64,000 bases of DNA from DATHBD01 sp035296325 (GTDB taxonomy: Bacteria; Actinomycetota; Actinomycetes; Mycobacteriales; Micromonosporaceae), in assembly GCA_035296325.1 (NCBI GenBank), contig DATHBD010000060.1:62001-126000 (forward strand), read 5' to 3'. Below the pieces are notes generated by a model. The model did not search any database and was not told where the DNA came from. It saw only the letters and a list, made by a program, of their open reading frames with translations. Made by a program: the position numbers and the translations under genes. Positions within the stretch are counted from its first letter, which is position 1. Each line of letters opens with the position of its first letter. Below are positions 8,974-17,674 of the stretch, in pieces.

Positions 8974-9216
8974 CAACTTGCCCGCTTTGGTCCCTATGAT
9001 GACGTTGGTTCCGGGTGATTCGGCCGGGCCGGGTAGGGCAATGGTGAAACACGCCACCTGCGGACGTTGGCTCCGTGTCCTTACCTAATCGATACGAACC
9101 GACCTGGGCTTTCTCTTTGCCGCTCAACGTGGTGGAATCTCGGAGGTCTGGCCCAGTCGGGTCGGCGGGTTGTGGGTGCCTCCTGTTCGACAGGCGCCGG
9201 TTCGGAGGGCGGTGAA

Positions 9217-12200
9217 GTGAGCACACGGCCAACGCCGGGGAGCCCGAGTGCCACGCGTCCACGTATGTCCATGCGCCGGCTCCGCGACATGCCGATCTGG
9301 TCGAAGCTCGGTCTGATCATGATCGTGCCGACCATCGCGACGATCGCCGTGGGTGTCACCGGACTCGTCCAGAACATCGGGCAGGCAAACGACGCCGACC
9401 GGGCCCGTACGCTCGCCGGCCTGTCCCGGCAGGCAGCCGCTGCGGTGCACGAACTGCAGAACGAGCGGGCCGCCGCCGTCATGCTGATGGGCCTGTCCGA
9501 CGCCGATGCCAGGGCCAGGTTCCCCGCACTCACCCAGACCACCGACACCGCCGTCACGGCGTACCGTCAGCAGCACGACGCGCTCCCGGTGATGCCCACG
9601 GACATGAGGGAGCGGCTGGACCGGGTCAACGGCCAGATCGACGCCCTGCCGGAGTTGCGTAAGGCGGTGACCGGCAGCACCCTGCCGCTCGCTGACGCGA
9701 TGACGAAGTACCGCGTCTTCATCAACGACCTGATCGGCATCCGGGAGGCGACCGCGGAGTTGGCGGGCAACCGTCACCTCGCCACGGACATGCGCTCCGC
9801 GGCGTCGCTGTCGGCGATGAAGGAGTACGCCGCCATGGAGCGCGTGGTGGTGCTCAACATCCTCGCCCAGAAGGAGATCACCCCGGCGCTGTACCGGCAG
9901 TTCGTGGCCGCGACGACGGGTCGCGAGGACGCGCAGCGCCGGTTCGAGAGCTTCTCCGAACCCTGGCAACAGGTCTACTACGTCGACACCGTCACCGGCC
10001 CCGAGCTGCGTGAGGCGTCGAAGTTCGAGGGCGACATCGCGGCCGTCGGCATCGCCGACCTGCCCGACAACTTCTTCTCCGCCGCCGCGTGGGACAGCTC
10101 CATCGCCGGTGTGGCCGGCATGATCCGCAAGGTCGAGGCGGAGGTCGACGAGCACGTCGTCTCCGACGCCGCAGCCGAGAAGAACCTCCTCCAGCGCCAG
10201 GTACTGGTCCAGGCCGGCGTGCTCCTCGGCATGCTGCTGCTGGCGATCCTGTTCGCGTGGATCGTGGCGCGTTCGATGGCCCGGTCGCTGCGCGAACTGC
10301 GGCACGGCGCACTGACTGTCGCCCAGTACGGTCTGCCGCAGGCGGTGGCCCGACTGCGCGACCCCGCGCTGGTCGCCCATACCTCGCCGCAGCAACTGGC
10401 GGCGCAGATCGCGGAGCCGCTGCCGGTCCGCAGCCGGGACGAGTTCGGCCAGGTGGCCGAGGCGTTCAACGCGGTCCACCTCGAGGCCGTGCGGACCGCC
10501 GCCGAGCAGGCCGCCCTCCGGGCCAGCGTCGCCGGCATGTTCGTGAACCTGGCCCGACGCAGCCAGATCCTGGTCGACCGGCTCATCGGCCACCTCGACC
10601 GTCTGGAGCGCGGCGAGGAGGACCCCGACCGCCTCTCCGAGCTGTTCCAGCTGGACCACCTCGCCACCCGGATGCGCCGTAACGACGAGAACCTGCTGGT
10701 GCTGGCCGGCGCCGACTCCACCCGTATCCAGCGCGAGCCGGCGCCGTTCATGGACGTGCTGCGTGCCGCGCAGTCCGAGGTGGAGCACTACACCCGGATC
10801 GAGTTCGGCACCATCGACCGGGACATCGAGATCGCCGCGCATGCGGTCAACGACCTGGTCCACCTGATCGCTGAGCTGCTGGACAACGCCACCGCGTTCT
10901 CCCCGCCGGACTCCGCCGTGGTGGTTGAGGCCCGCCGGGTCGGCGACCGGGCGGTGATGCTGGTCGAGGACCGCGGCATCGGCATCTCACCGGATCAGCT
11001 CGTGGAACTCAACGAGCGCCTCGCCAACCCGCCGATGGTCGACGCCGCGGTCTCCCGGATGATGGGCCTCGTCGTGGTCGCCCGCCTTGCCGCGCGCCAC
11101 GGCGTCAAGGTCGAGCTGCGGCCGGCCCGCGAGCGCGGCACCGTCGCTGACCTGACGCTCCCCGCCGGTGTACTGGTGCCGCGTGCCTCCGGTGGGCGCA
11201 GCATCGCGGGCATGCCGACCGCGGGCGCCCGCGACGCCATCAACACACCGCCGCGCGACGCCCTCGGCGCTGCTCCGGGTCCGCGCGACGCGCTCGCCAT
11301 GCGGCCTGCCGCCCCCGAACCGCGCTCACCCATGGCCGCGCCGCTGGCGTTGGAGAGCGGCGCGCCGGACGCCGGTCGCGACAACGGCGGTTGGGACCGC
11401 GCCGACCGCCCGACGCCACCCGACCGGGCCGACCTCGTGCCACCCGCGGTCGGCGGCGCGCTCGGGTTCGGTGCCGCGGCCGCCACCTTCGGCAACGCCG
11501 CACCCACCGCGCCGGACCGCTCCACCACCGGGCGTCCGCCCGGCGCCAACGGCACCCCCCGCACGCCCTCGCGAGGGCTGCCGGCCTGGTCTGATCTCAC
11601 CGGAGCGAACGGCACCGACAGCCGGGACCGACCGGTCACCGAGCCGTTGCCCCAGCGTCGGTCCGCGGACAGATGGACGCTGGACGGCGAGGCGGTCGAG
11701 GATTCGGAGCAGCGTGGTGTGATCCCGCGGCAGCGGCCCGCGGGCCCGGCGGGCGATGCACCCGATGCCGGGACGTCCGACGACGCCGCGCCGCAGGCCC
11801 TCGCCGGAGCCAGCGGGGCAACGGACGGCGCTTCAGCGCCGACTTCGGCGCCGCCCGCGACCGACGTGGCTGGTGCCCGGCCGTCGTCCTCCGGCCCGGC
11901 CGGCCTCCCATCGCGGCCATCCGCCGCCGGAGCGACTGCGCCCACCAGCGGCCCGCCGGCGAGGCCCACGAGCGCCCCCCCGGCGAGGCCAACGAGCGCC
12001 CCGCCGGTTGCGCCCACGAGCGCCCCGCCAGCGGTGCCCATCAGCGCCCCGCCGGCTGCGACGCGACCAACCACCCCACCGGGGCAGGCCCAGCCGCCAG
12101 TCTGGCCGCCAGTCTCGGCACCGCCATCTCGGCAGCCATCCGGCCAGCCGTTGTGGGCCTCCCCGCCGCCGGTGCCCGCCGGCCCGGCGCAGCCAGCACC

Positions 12201-13269
12201 GGCCTCCGCCGGCCCGGGACAGCCTGGATCGGCCTCCGCCGGCCCGGGACAGCCTGGACCGGGACAGGCCGCCGGCCAGCCGGCCTCGCCTCCGTGGACG
12301 CCGCCGTCAGCAGCAGTGCGACCGGTGTCGGCTTCGCCTGCGCCGGCCCCCCAGACGGCGGGTCCGCCGCCTCCGGTGGCCCCGTTCGCCCCGCCGGCTC
12401 CCGTGCGACCCCCGGCGGCGCAGAATTCGCCGCCCTCCGACCACACGGCGGAACTGCCCCGGGTCCGACTTGACTGGGATCCGGCCGGAAACGGTCGCGA
12501 TGGTGGCCAGCAGGGCAGGGAATCGCAGCAGCGCTTCGTTGACGAGACGATGGAGCTGCCGATCTTCCGGGAGTTGGAGAGCGCCTGGTTCCGCACCCGG
12601 CCCCCGTCCGCAGCCGGGCCGTCCGACGACGCGCCGGGCAATGGCAACACCGCGGAACCGGCCGTCGCGGGCCGGGATGGCGCGGGCCGGGATGGCGCGG
12701 GTCGTGACGGCGCGGTCGCCGATGCCGACCAGTCCACTCCGGGTCCGGCAGCGCAGACCGCTCCAGCGGCCGCCGCCGAACGGAGGACGCTGCCCACGCG
12801 GCCAGGCGTGGGTCGCCAGGGCCAGCAGCCCTGGCCGGGCGAGTCGCCGCAGCAGTCGTCGTCCCGCCCTGCGGCGGAGCGCGGGCCGGCTGACCAGACC
12901 ACCGGATCCTCCCGCGTCGGCGCCCCGGCTGGCCGGCCTGAAGCGGTGCCGGCACCGGTCTGGCAGACGGCGGCGGACGAGGGCTGGCAGGCGGCGGCCG
13001 CACTCGAACAGGAGCAGGAGTTCTCCACCACGGAGACCGGACTGCCCAAGCGGGTGCCGATGTCGCAGCTCGTGCCGGGTGGCGTCGAGAAGAGCGCGGC
13101 GACCGCACATCGGCGTACCCCCGAGTCCGTACGCGGGCTGCTCGCCGCCTACCACCGCGGTGTCCAGCGCGGCCGCACGCAACAGCCAAGAGCTGGCGAA
13201 TCGAAGACCCCTGAGCCGACCACGGCCGGGCCGCAGAACTCGCAGGGTGGCAAGGAGCAGGAACGATGA
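9217..13269 (+). CDS. cvnA: Conservon sensor kinase-like protein with NIT domain and very long C-terminal tail
   Basis: First gene of a four-gene conservon. The GTG start follows GGAGGGCGGTGAA. Order: short basic N-terminus, membrane span about residues 32-52, extracellular nitrate/nitrite-sensing-type helical domain about 70-310, second span about 329-348, HAMP-like region, a dimerisation-like helix with QLDHLATRMRRNDENLLVL, then a HATPase domain with N-box ELLDNATAFSPP near residue 555 and G-box DRGIGIS near 586. From about residue 660 to 1300 is a Pro/Ala-rich low-complexity tail with short repeats (PTSAPP, GRDGA). The extreme C-terminus is conserved-looking: SAWF, then GLPKRVPMSQLVPGG, then RGLLAAYHRGVQRGR. 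In Streptomyces, such proteins work with the roadblock protein and GTPase encoded next; the signal here is unknown. Confidence 0.9.
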   Translation: MSTRPTPGSPSATRPRMSMRRLRDMPIWSKLGLIMIVPTIATIAVGVTGLVQNIGQANDADRARTLAGLSRQAAAAVHELQNERAAAVMLMGLSDADARARFPALTQTTDTAVTAYRQQHDALPVMPTDMRERLDRVNGQIDALPELRKAVTGSTLPLADAMTKYRVFINDLIGIREATAELAGNRHLATDMRSAASLSAMKEYAAMERVVVLNILAQKEITPALYRQFVAATTGREDAQRRFESFSEPWQQVYYVDTVTGPELREASKFEGDIAAVGIADLPDNFFSAAAWDSSIAGVAGMIRKVEAEVDEHVVSDAAAEKNLLQRQVLVQAGVLLGMLLLAILFAWIVARSMARSLRELRHGALTVAQYGLPQAVARLRDPALVAHTSPQQLAAQIAEPLPVRSRDEFGQVAEAFNAVHLEAVRTAAEQAALRASVAGMFVNLARRSQILVDRLIGHLDRLERGEEDPDRLSELFQLDHLATRMRRNDENLLVLAGADSTRIQREPAPFMDVLRAAQSEVEHYTRIEFGTIDRDIEIAAHAVNDLVHLIAELLDNATAFSPPDSAVVVEARRVGDRAVMLVEDRGIGISPDQLVELNERLANPPMVDAAVSRMMGLVVVARLAARHGVKVELRPARERGTVADLTLPAGVLVPRASGGRSIAGMPTAGARDAINTPPRDALGAAPGPRDALAMRPAAPEPRSPMAAPLALESGAPDAGRDNGGWDRADRPTPPDRADLVPPAVGGALGFGAAAATFGNAAPTAPDRSTTGRPPGANGTPRTPSRGLPAWSDLTGANGTDSRDRPVTEPLPQRRSADRWTLDGEAVEDSEQRGVIPRQRPAGPAGDAPDAGTSDDAAPQALAGASGATDGASAPTSAPPATDVAGARPSSSGPAGLPSRPSAAGATAPTSGPPARPTSAPPARPTSAPPVAPTSAPPAVPISAPPAATRPTTPPGQAQPPVWPPVSAPPSRQPSGQPLWASPPPVPAGPAQPAPASAGPGQPGSASAGPGQPGPGQAAGQPASPPWTPPSAAVRPVSASPAPAPQTAGPPPPVAPFAPPAPVRPPAAQNSPPSDHTAELPRVRLDWDPAGNGRDGGQQGRESQQRFVDETMELPIFRELESAWFRTRPPSAAGPSDDAPGNGNTAEPAVAGRDGAGRDGAGRDGAVADADQSTPGPAAQTAPAAAAERRTLPTRPGVGRQGQQPWPGESPQQSSSRPAAERGPADQTTGSSRVGAPAGRPEAVPAPVWQTAADEGWQAAAALEQEQEFSTTETGLPKRVPMSQLVPGGVEKSAATAHRRTPESVRGLLAAYHRGVQRGRTQQPRAGESKTPEPTTAGPQNSQGGKEQER

Positions 13270-13670
13270 CGACTGTCCAGGACCTGAGTTGGTTGCTTGC
13301 CAACTTCGCCGATCGGGTGCCGGGGGTGGCCCATGCGGTCGCCGTCTCCGCCGACGGGTTGCTCCTCGCGGCATCCCGTGATTTGCCCCGGGATCGCGGT
13401 GACCAGTTGGCAGCGATCTCCTCGGGTCTCGTCAGCCTGACCCAGGGCGCGTCCCGCTGCTTCGAGGGCGGCGCCGTGCTGCAAACCGTCGTCGAGATGG
13501 ACAACGGCTTCCTGTTCCTGATGTCGATCTCTGATGGATCGTCGTTCGCGGTCCTCGCCGCGCGGGCCTGCGACGTGGGCCAGGTCGGGTATGAGATGGC
13601 GTTGCTGGTCGACCGGGTGGGTGACGCGTTGACGCCGCCACCCCGGCCAACGGCTTCGATGCTGGGCTGA
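13266..13670 (+). CDS. cvnB: Roadblock/LC7-domain protein of the conservon
   Basis: A 134-residue single-domain roadblock/LC7 protein (DLSWLLANFADRVPGVAHAVAVSADGLLLAAS..., MDNGFLFLMSISDGSSFAVLA), the size and sequence typical of actinobacterial CvnB. These proteins resemble MglB-type GTPase partners and are thought to connect the sensor to the Ras-like GTPase. The ATG overlaps the cvnA stop (ATGA), indicating coupled translation. The last about 15 residues are a Pro-rich tail. A 56-nt gap precedes cvnC. Confidence 0.95.
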   Translation: MTTVQDLSWLLANFADRVPGVAHAVAVSADGLLLAASRDLPRDRGDQLAAISSGLVSLTQGASRCFEGGAVLQTVVEMDNGFLFLMSISDGSSFAVLAARACDVGQVGYEMALLVDRVGDALTPPPRPTASMLG

Positions 13671-13726
13671 TTGCGCGAAACGTCATTGGTCGGGCACAGT
13701 CTGGATGGAGGAGGTGAACGGCAGTC

Positions 13727-14104
13727 ATGAGCGAACGCGACGAACCACAGGGCGCGCTCGTGAGGCCGTACGCCGTCACTCGGGGGCGGACCCGTCCGAA
13801 GCTGGAAATCGCGATTGAAGCGCTCGTCGAGACGACCGTGCGGGGCCGGCAGAGTGGCAATCGACCGGCGAGTTCGCAGGGGCAGGAGCAGCAGTACATC
13901 GCTACGCTCTGCGATGGACGCCTGCAGTCACTCGCCGAAATCGCAGCGCGGATGCAACTTCCGCTCGGAGTCGCTCGGGTCATCATCGCCGACATGGCGG
14001 CGGACGGTCTGGTCGCCGTGTACGAGCCGACCTCGTTGGATGAGAACGACGCGGTCGGCACAGAACTGCTTGAGAGGGTGCTGAGTGGACTTCGGAGGCT
14101 CTGA
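13727..14104 (+). CDS. cvnC: DUF742 conservon protein
   Basis: A 125-residue DUF742 protein with good ribosome site GGAGGAGGTGAA before ATG. The N-terminal part has VRPYAVTRGRTRP (typical for the family), the middle a winged-helix-like stretch (LCDGRLQSLAEIAARMQLPLGVARVIIADMAADGLVAVY), suggesting a DNA- or protein-binding winged helix; that reading is inference. The C-terminus LLERVLSGLRRL is the usual ending. It overlaps the GTPase gene by 20 bp. Confidence 0.93.
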   Translation: MSERDEPQGALVRPYAVTRGRTRPKLEIAIEALVETTVRGRQSGNRPASSQGQEQQYIATLCDGRLQSLAEIAARMQLPLGVARVIIADMAADGLVAVYEPTSLDENDAVGTELLERVLSGLRRL

Positions 14105-14693
14105 CGTGAACGCTCGTCCGTCGTCGGGGCGGGTCACGTCGGCGAAGATAGTCATCGCTGGAGGCTTTGGCGTCGGCAAGACGACGCTGGTCGGCTCGGT
14201 CTCGGAGATCACACCGCTGACCACTGAGGCGATCATGACCTCGGCCGGCGTGGGTGTGGATGACACTCGGAACGTGCCCGGCAAGACCACCACGACCGTC
14301 GCCATGGACTTCGGCCGGATCTCGATCGACCGGGACCTCATCCTGTACCTCTTCGGCACACCCGGTCAGACGCGCTTCTGGTTCATGTGGGACGAGCTGG
14401 TCCGCGGGGCGATCGGCGCGGTGGTCATGGTCGACACCCGGCGACTCGCTGACTGCTTCGCGGCGATCGACTTCTTCGAACACCGCCGCCTGCCGTACCT
14501 GGTGGCGATCAACTGCTTCGACGGCGTGCAGTACCACAACGCCGACGATGTGCGGGAAGCCCTGGCCATCTCGTCGGACATTCCGGTGGTGTGCTGCGAC
14601 GCCCGGACCCGTGAGTCGACCAAGGAGGTACTGATCTCGCTGGTCGAGTACGTCCTGTCGATGCGCCGGTCCCGGGCGACGGCACCCGCCTGA
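14085..14693 (+). CDS. cvnD: Ras-like GTP/ATP-binding protein of the conservon
   Basis: A 202-residue small GTPase of the actinobacterial conservon class. P-loop GGFGVGKTT near residue 27, switch II region FGTPGQTRFWFMWDEL (GTPGQ in place of DTAGQ), and a NCFD sequence at the guanine-specificity position in place of NKxD are all visible; these deviations are usual for CvnD. The GTG at 14085 (giving MDFGGSD) is preferred over a GTG at 14106 because relatives begin MDF and GAGAGGG lies upstream. It would cycle with CvnB as regulator under control of CvnA. It is the last gene of the operon, ending before a strong hairpin. Confidence 0.94.
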   Translation: MDFGGSDVNARPSSGRVTSAKIVIAGGFGVGKTTLVGSVSEITPLTTEAIMTSAGVGVDDTRNVPGKTTTTVAMDFGRISIDRDLILYLFGTPGQTRFWFMWDELVRGAIGAVVMVDTRRLADCFAAIDFFEHRRLPYLVAINCFDGVQYHNADDVREALAISSDIPVVCCDARTRESTKEVLISLVEYVLSMRRSRATAPA

Positions 14694-14722
14694 CCAACCG
14701 GCCCGACCGGATCGAGTACGAA

Positions 14723-14764
14723 GAAAGCGCCGGCCCAGCGTCCACGACGCGGGCCGGCGCTTTC
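14723..14764. terminator. Bidirectional terminator hairpin between cvnD and the convergent gene
   Basis: A perfect 14-bp stem, GAAAGCGCCGGCCC (14723-14736) pairing with GGGCCGGCGCTTTC (14751-14764), with a 14-nt loop. It sits between two convergent stops (14693 and 14772). The flanking A/T-rich ends give a short U-run on the plus transcript (CGCTTTCTCGTTT). Confidence 0.85.
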
Positions 14765-14771
14765 TCGTTTG

Positions 14772-17471
14772 TCAGCGCCTGGTGGCTGAGCGGTACTCGT
14801 AGTCGCGGTCCTGCGGGTCCCGCTCGTGATCCCGGGAGAAGTCCCAGCCCCGAGCCGATTCACGACCCGGCCGCCCGCCGACGGAGTAACCGCCGACCTC
14901 CTGGCCTCGCCGCCAGCCCTGGAAGTAACCGGTGGTGTGGGCGGCGATCGCGGCCGCATCGCGGACGATGCGCAGCGGTCGCTCGGGTGCCGCGATAGGC
15001 GAGCCTGGCACCAGGTTGTCCTGCGGCACCCGGCGAGGTAGGCCCGACGTCGTGGCTTCCCCGACTGACGGGCTGGCGGCCTGCTCGGCGGCGCGCCATC
15101 CCAGGTCGTTGTCGCTCGGCCAGGCGACCTCCTCGGCCTGCACCGGGTCGGTGAACCACGCCGACCGCGCGGCCGCGAAGATCAGCAGGTCGTCGTCCGC
15201 TTCAGTCACCGGCGGCGGCTGCTCAATGTGGCGGCTCCCGGCCCGTGCCGGCGGACTGAGAGGGTCGGCACCGGGCTCGGTGCGGTCGGGTCCCGGGCTG
15301 GACCGCCGGTCGGACTCGACCAGGCGCAGCGACGGCGGGTCGATCCGCAGATCATCATTCAGTTCGCCGTAGCGCCGACTCCCGGTGGCGACCGGCTGCG
15401 GCTGGGGCGGTTCGACCAGGCGCAGCGAGGGTGGCTCGGCCGGGAGGTCATCGGCCTGCCACGGCGGGGTCACCCGTCCCTCGCGCTGTCGCGGAAGTTC
15501 CGGGATCCGGGGCAGCTCCGGGGCCCGTGGGGATTCCGGGGCCCGTTGCGCTTCCGGACGCCGCGGCTCGACGCCCGCGCGCGGTTCCACCGGCTGGCGG
15601 GGCTCCACCGGCTGGCGGGGTTCGGCGCGTGGCGCCTGTGGAGCCAGGCCGGACTGTGCCGCCCGCGTCGCGCCGTTCGCGCCGTTGGCGGGCTCCGGTG
15701 CGACGGCGTGGCCGCGCCGGGCGCGGGACACCGGGGCGAGCGGCTCGGGCCCCGCCTCGTGCTCGGAGCCTCGACGCTGACCGGGGGGACGGCGGTCGTC
15801 AGCCGTGGGCTGGTGCGCACTGCCGGGCAGGTAACCGCCAGGCTCCTCGCCGACCCGGTATCCGGGCGACGGTTCTGCGCCGACGTCCTGCCGGTGTGAC
15901 GCCCGGGACGGCTGTGCCGCCCCCGATGAGCCAGCGTGGCCGTTCACCGGCGGTGTGGCCGACGTGGCGGGCAGGTCCCGGTCGTACGAGCGGGACCGAA
16001 CGGGCGTCGGCTGTGCCGCGGCCTGCTCCGCCGAAGCGGCGGCGGGCCGGGGAACGGCGTGGCCGCCGCCGGCATGGCCGCGATATGGCGGCGCCGACGG
16101 CTGCAGGTGCTCGGGTACCGGCGTCGGGTACGCGGCGGGCACGGGGACGTGGATGGGTGTCGTCGCCGGCGGCGGACTGTCGTGATGCCCGACGGCCGCA
16201 GGTGCTGGCGGACGCGGCGTTATCGGTGTGGGTGTCCCGGGTGACGGGGGCGCGGTCGTGGCTGATGCCGCAGGCGTGGCCGGGCCGGCGTTACCGGGAG
16301 AGTTCGACCCGCCGCCGAGCCGGGCCGCGACGGTGCTGGCCAGCGGCGAACCGTCGCCACCGTGCCCGCCACCACCGACGCTGGCCGCCGGAGCCGGACG
16401 CTGCGCCGGGCCGGGCGACGGCACCGGTTCCGGCCGGCTACGCCGGCCTCTGGTGGGCTCGGTGGACGGCTTCGCCCCGGCCGCCTCTCCGGCCGCCTTG
16501 GGTGCCGGGTCGTTGCGTACCGACCGCAGGTCGCCGCGGGCCTCGTCCGGTACGGGCGTGAGCCCGGCGGGTCGGGTGGCGTTGTCGGCTCGGCCTTTGC
16601 CGATCATCGTGTCAGCCAGCACACCGACCAGCGCTGTGGCGGCATCGTCACATGAGCGCACCGCCGCGACCGAATGGCGGATGGTCTCTGAGACGGCTGA
16701 GGTCATTGCGCGGGTGACACCGGCACGCCGCGGGGTCTCCACGATGGCGACCCGCAATGCCGTGACGGCGTCGGTCAGGGTGGCCGTGTCCGCGAGACCC
16801 GCGGCGGCCAGCTGAGCCACGACCTGAGCATCCCGGTTGCGGCTGGTGGACGCTCCGCCGAGAAGTCCCGGCTCGGGGAGTGCGTCAAGAATGGCCAGCG
16901 GGATCCGCTCGGCCGCGTCCGGGTACGCCCGCAGCGCGGCCGGGTACAGCTCGCGCAGGACTTCGCGAAGCGTTGCCGCGGAGGCCTGCCGGCCGGCGAT
17001 CACGGCTGCGTGGGCGGCGAGTACCGGTTTGACGCCGAGCATGTCCCGGGGGATGGGCTGGGGCGCGGCGGAGAGCACGCCGGCCTGGAGGGCCCGCGCC
17101 AGGCCGATCGCGCGGCGCTCGATCGGCTTGCCGTTCCGCTCGGCCGGCGAGTTGTCGTCGATGAAGCGTTCGGCATAGTCGTCGGCGGTGTCATCGTCGG
17201 TGAAGGCCAGATGGCGGCCGGACGCGGCGAGGAGCTGGGTCACCACGTGCCCGTCGCTGTCGGTGGCCACCGACGAGGCGAACTGGCCGCCCGATCGATG
17301 GCCGAGCAGCGCGCTCAGCTCGGCGTACCCGCCGGCGTCGTCGGTGACCTCGCAGATGTCGATGAGCCGGCCGGAATCGTCGACGATGGCCACCGTCAAC
17401 CAGACCGCCGGATCTGCCGAGGTGGCGACATCAGCTGATGCCAGACCGCAGTACACCCGAACGAGCGTCAC
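14772..17471 (-). CDS. Large Pro-rich protein sharing a C-terminal module with the conservon kinase
   Basis: An 899-residue protein convergent with the conservon; I do not know a named function. The GTG at 17471 is preferred because GGGAGGAGG lies about 10 nt upstream. Residues 1-330 look folded (VRVYCGLASADV..., WLTVAIVDDSGRLIDICEV, then helical segments); the beginning vaguely resembles the RNase H-like start of IS110-type proteins but no catalytic set is visible. Residues about 340-750 are a Pro/Ala/Glu-rich linker. The C-terminal 130 residues contain LLIFAAARSAWF, LGWRAAEQA, GLPRRVPQDNLVPG and YFQGWRRGQE, in the same order as the C-terminus of CvnA. This suggests a shared binding partner. 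No signal peptide or membrane span is seen. Confidence 0.8.
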   Translation of the reverse strand: MTLVRVYCGLASADVATSADPAVWLTVAIVDDSGRLIDICEVTDDAGGYAELSALLGHRSGGQFASSVATDSDGHVVTQLLAASGRHLAFTDDDTADDYAERFIDDNSPAERNGKPIERRAIGLARALQAGVLSAAPQPIPRDMLGVKPVLAAHAAVIAGRQASAATLREVLRELYPAALRAYPDAAERIPLAILDALPEPGLLGGASTSRNRDAQVVAQLAAAGLADTATLTDAVTALRVAIVETPRRAGVTRAMTSAVSETIRHSVAAVRSCDDAATALVGVLADTMIGKGRADNATRPAGLTPVPDEARGDLRSVRNDPAPKAAGEAAGAKPSTEPTRGRRSRPEPVPSPGPAQRPAPAASVGGGGHGGDGSPLASTVAARLGGGSNSPGNAGPATPAASATTAPPSPGTPTPITPRPPAPAAVGHHDSPPPATTPIHVPVPAAYPTPVPEHLQPSAPPYRGHAGGGHAVPRPAAASAEQAAAQPTPVRSRSYDRDLPATSATPPVNGHAGSSGAAQPSRASHRQDVGAEPSPGYRVGEEPGGYLPGSAHQPTADDRRPPGQRRGSEHEAGPEPLAPVSRARRGHAVAPEPANGANGATRAAQSGLAPQAPRAEPRQPVEPRQPVEPRAGVEPRRPEAQRAPESPRAPELPRIPELPRQREGRVTPPWQADDLPAEPPSLRLVEPPQPQPVATGSRRYGELNDDLRIDPPSLRLVESDRRSSPGPDRTEPGADPLSPPARAGSRHIEQPPPVTEADDDLLIFAAARSAWFTDPVQAEEVAWPSDNDLGWRAAEQAASPSVGEATTSGLPRRVPQDNLVPGSPIAAPERPLRIVRDAAAIAAHTTGYFQGWRRGQEVGGYSVGGRPGRESARGWDFSRDHERDPQDRDYEYRSATRR

Positions 17472-17674
17472 CGCATCGTCCTCCTCCCGGGACAGGCATG
17501 AACGAGCGTGCCGGCCGACCGTCCCGACGCTCGACCGAGGTCGACAGTGGTCGACCCGAATAGCTTGCACTATCCAGCGTGACTCGTGGGGACGCAGCGT
17601 CCGTTCCGGCCAGGACTCTATGGCCGTACGGTCACCCAACCACTCACCTTGCACAGATCGTCGCTGGTAAGGGG

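Noticed and set aside
8974..9216. A promoter for the conservon upstream of cvnA (TATGAT at 8995-9000)
   Set aside because: The hexamer fits a -10 box but no -35 element at suitable spacing was found and the leader would be over 200 nt; left uncalled.
10995..13381. Alternative frames in the CvnA low-complexity tail
   Set aside because: All frames are open because of the composition; only the frame continuous with the kinase and ending in the conserved C-terminal motif is supported.
14772..17471. Reading the 899-residue protein as a transposase because its start resembles IS110-type proteins
   Set aside because: No catalytic residues, no terminal repeats and no target duplication are visible; the C-terminal module links it to the conservon instead.
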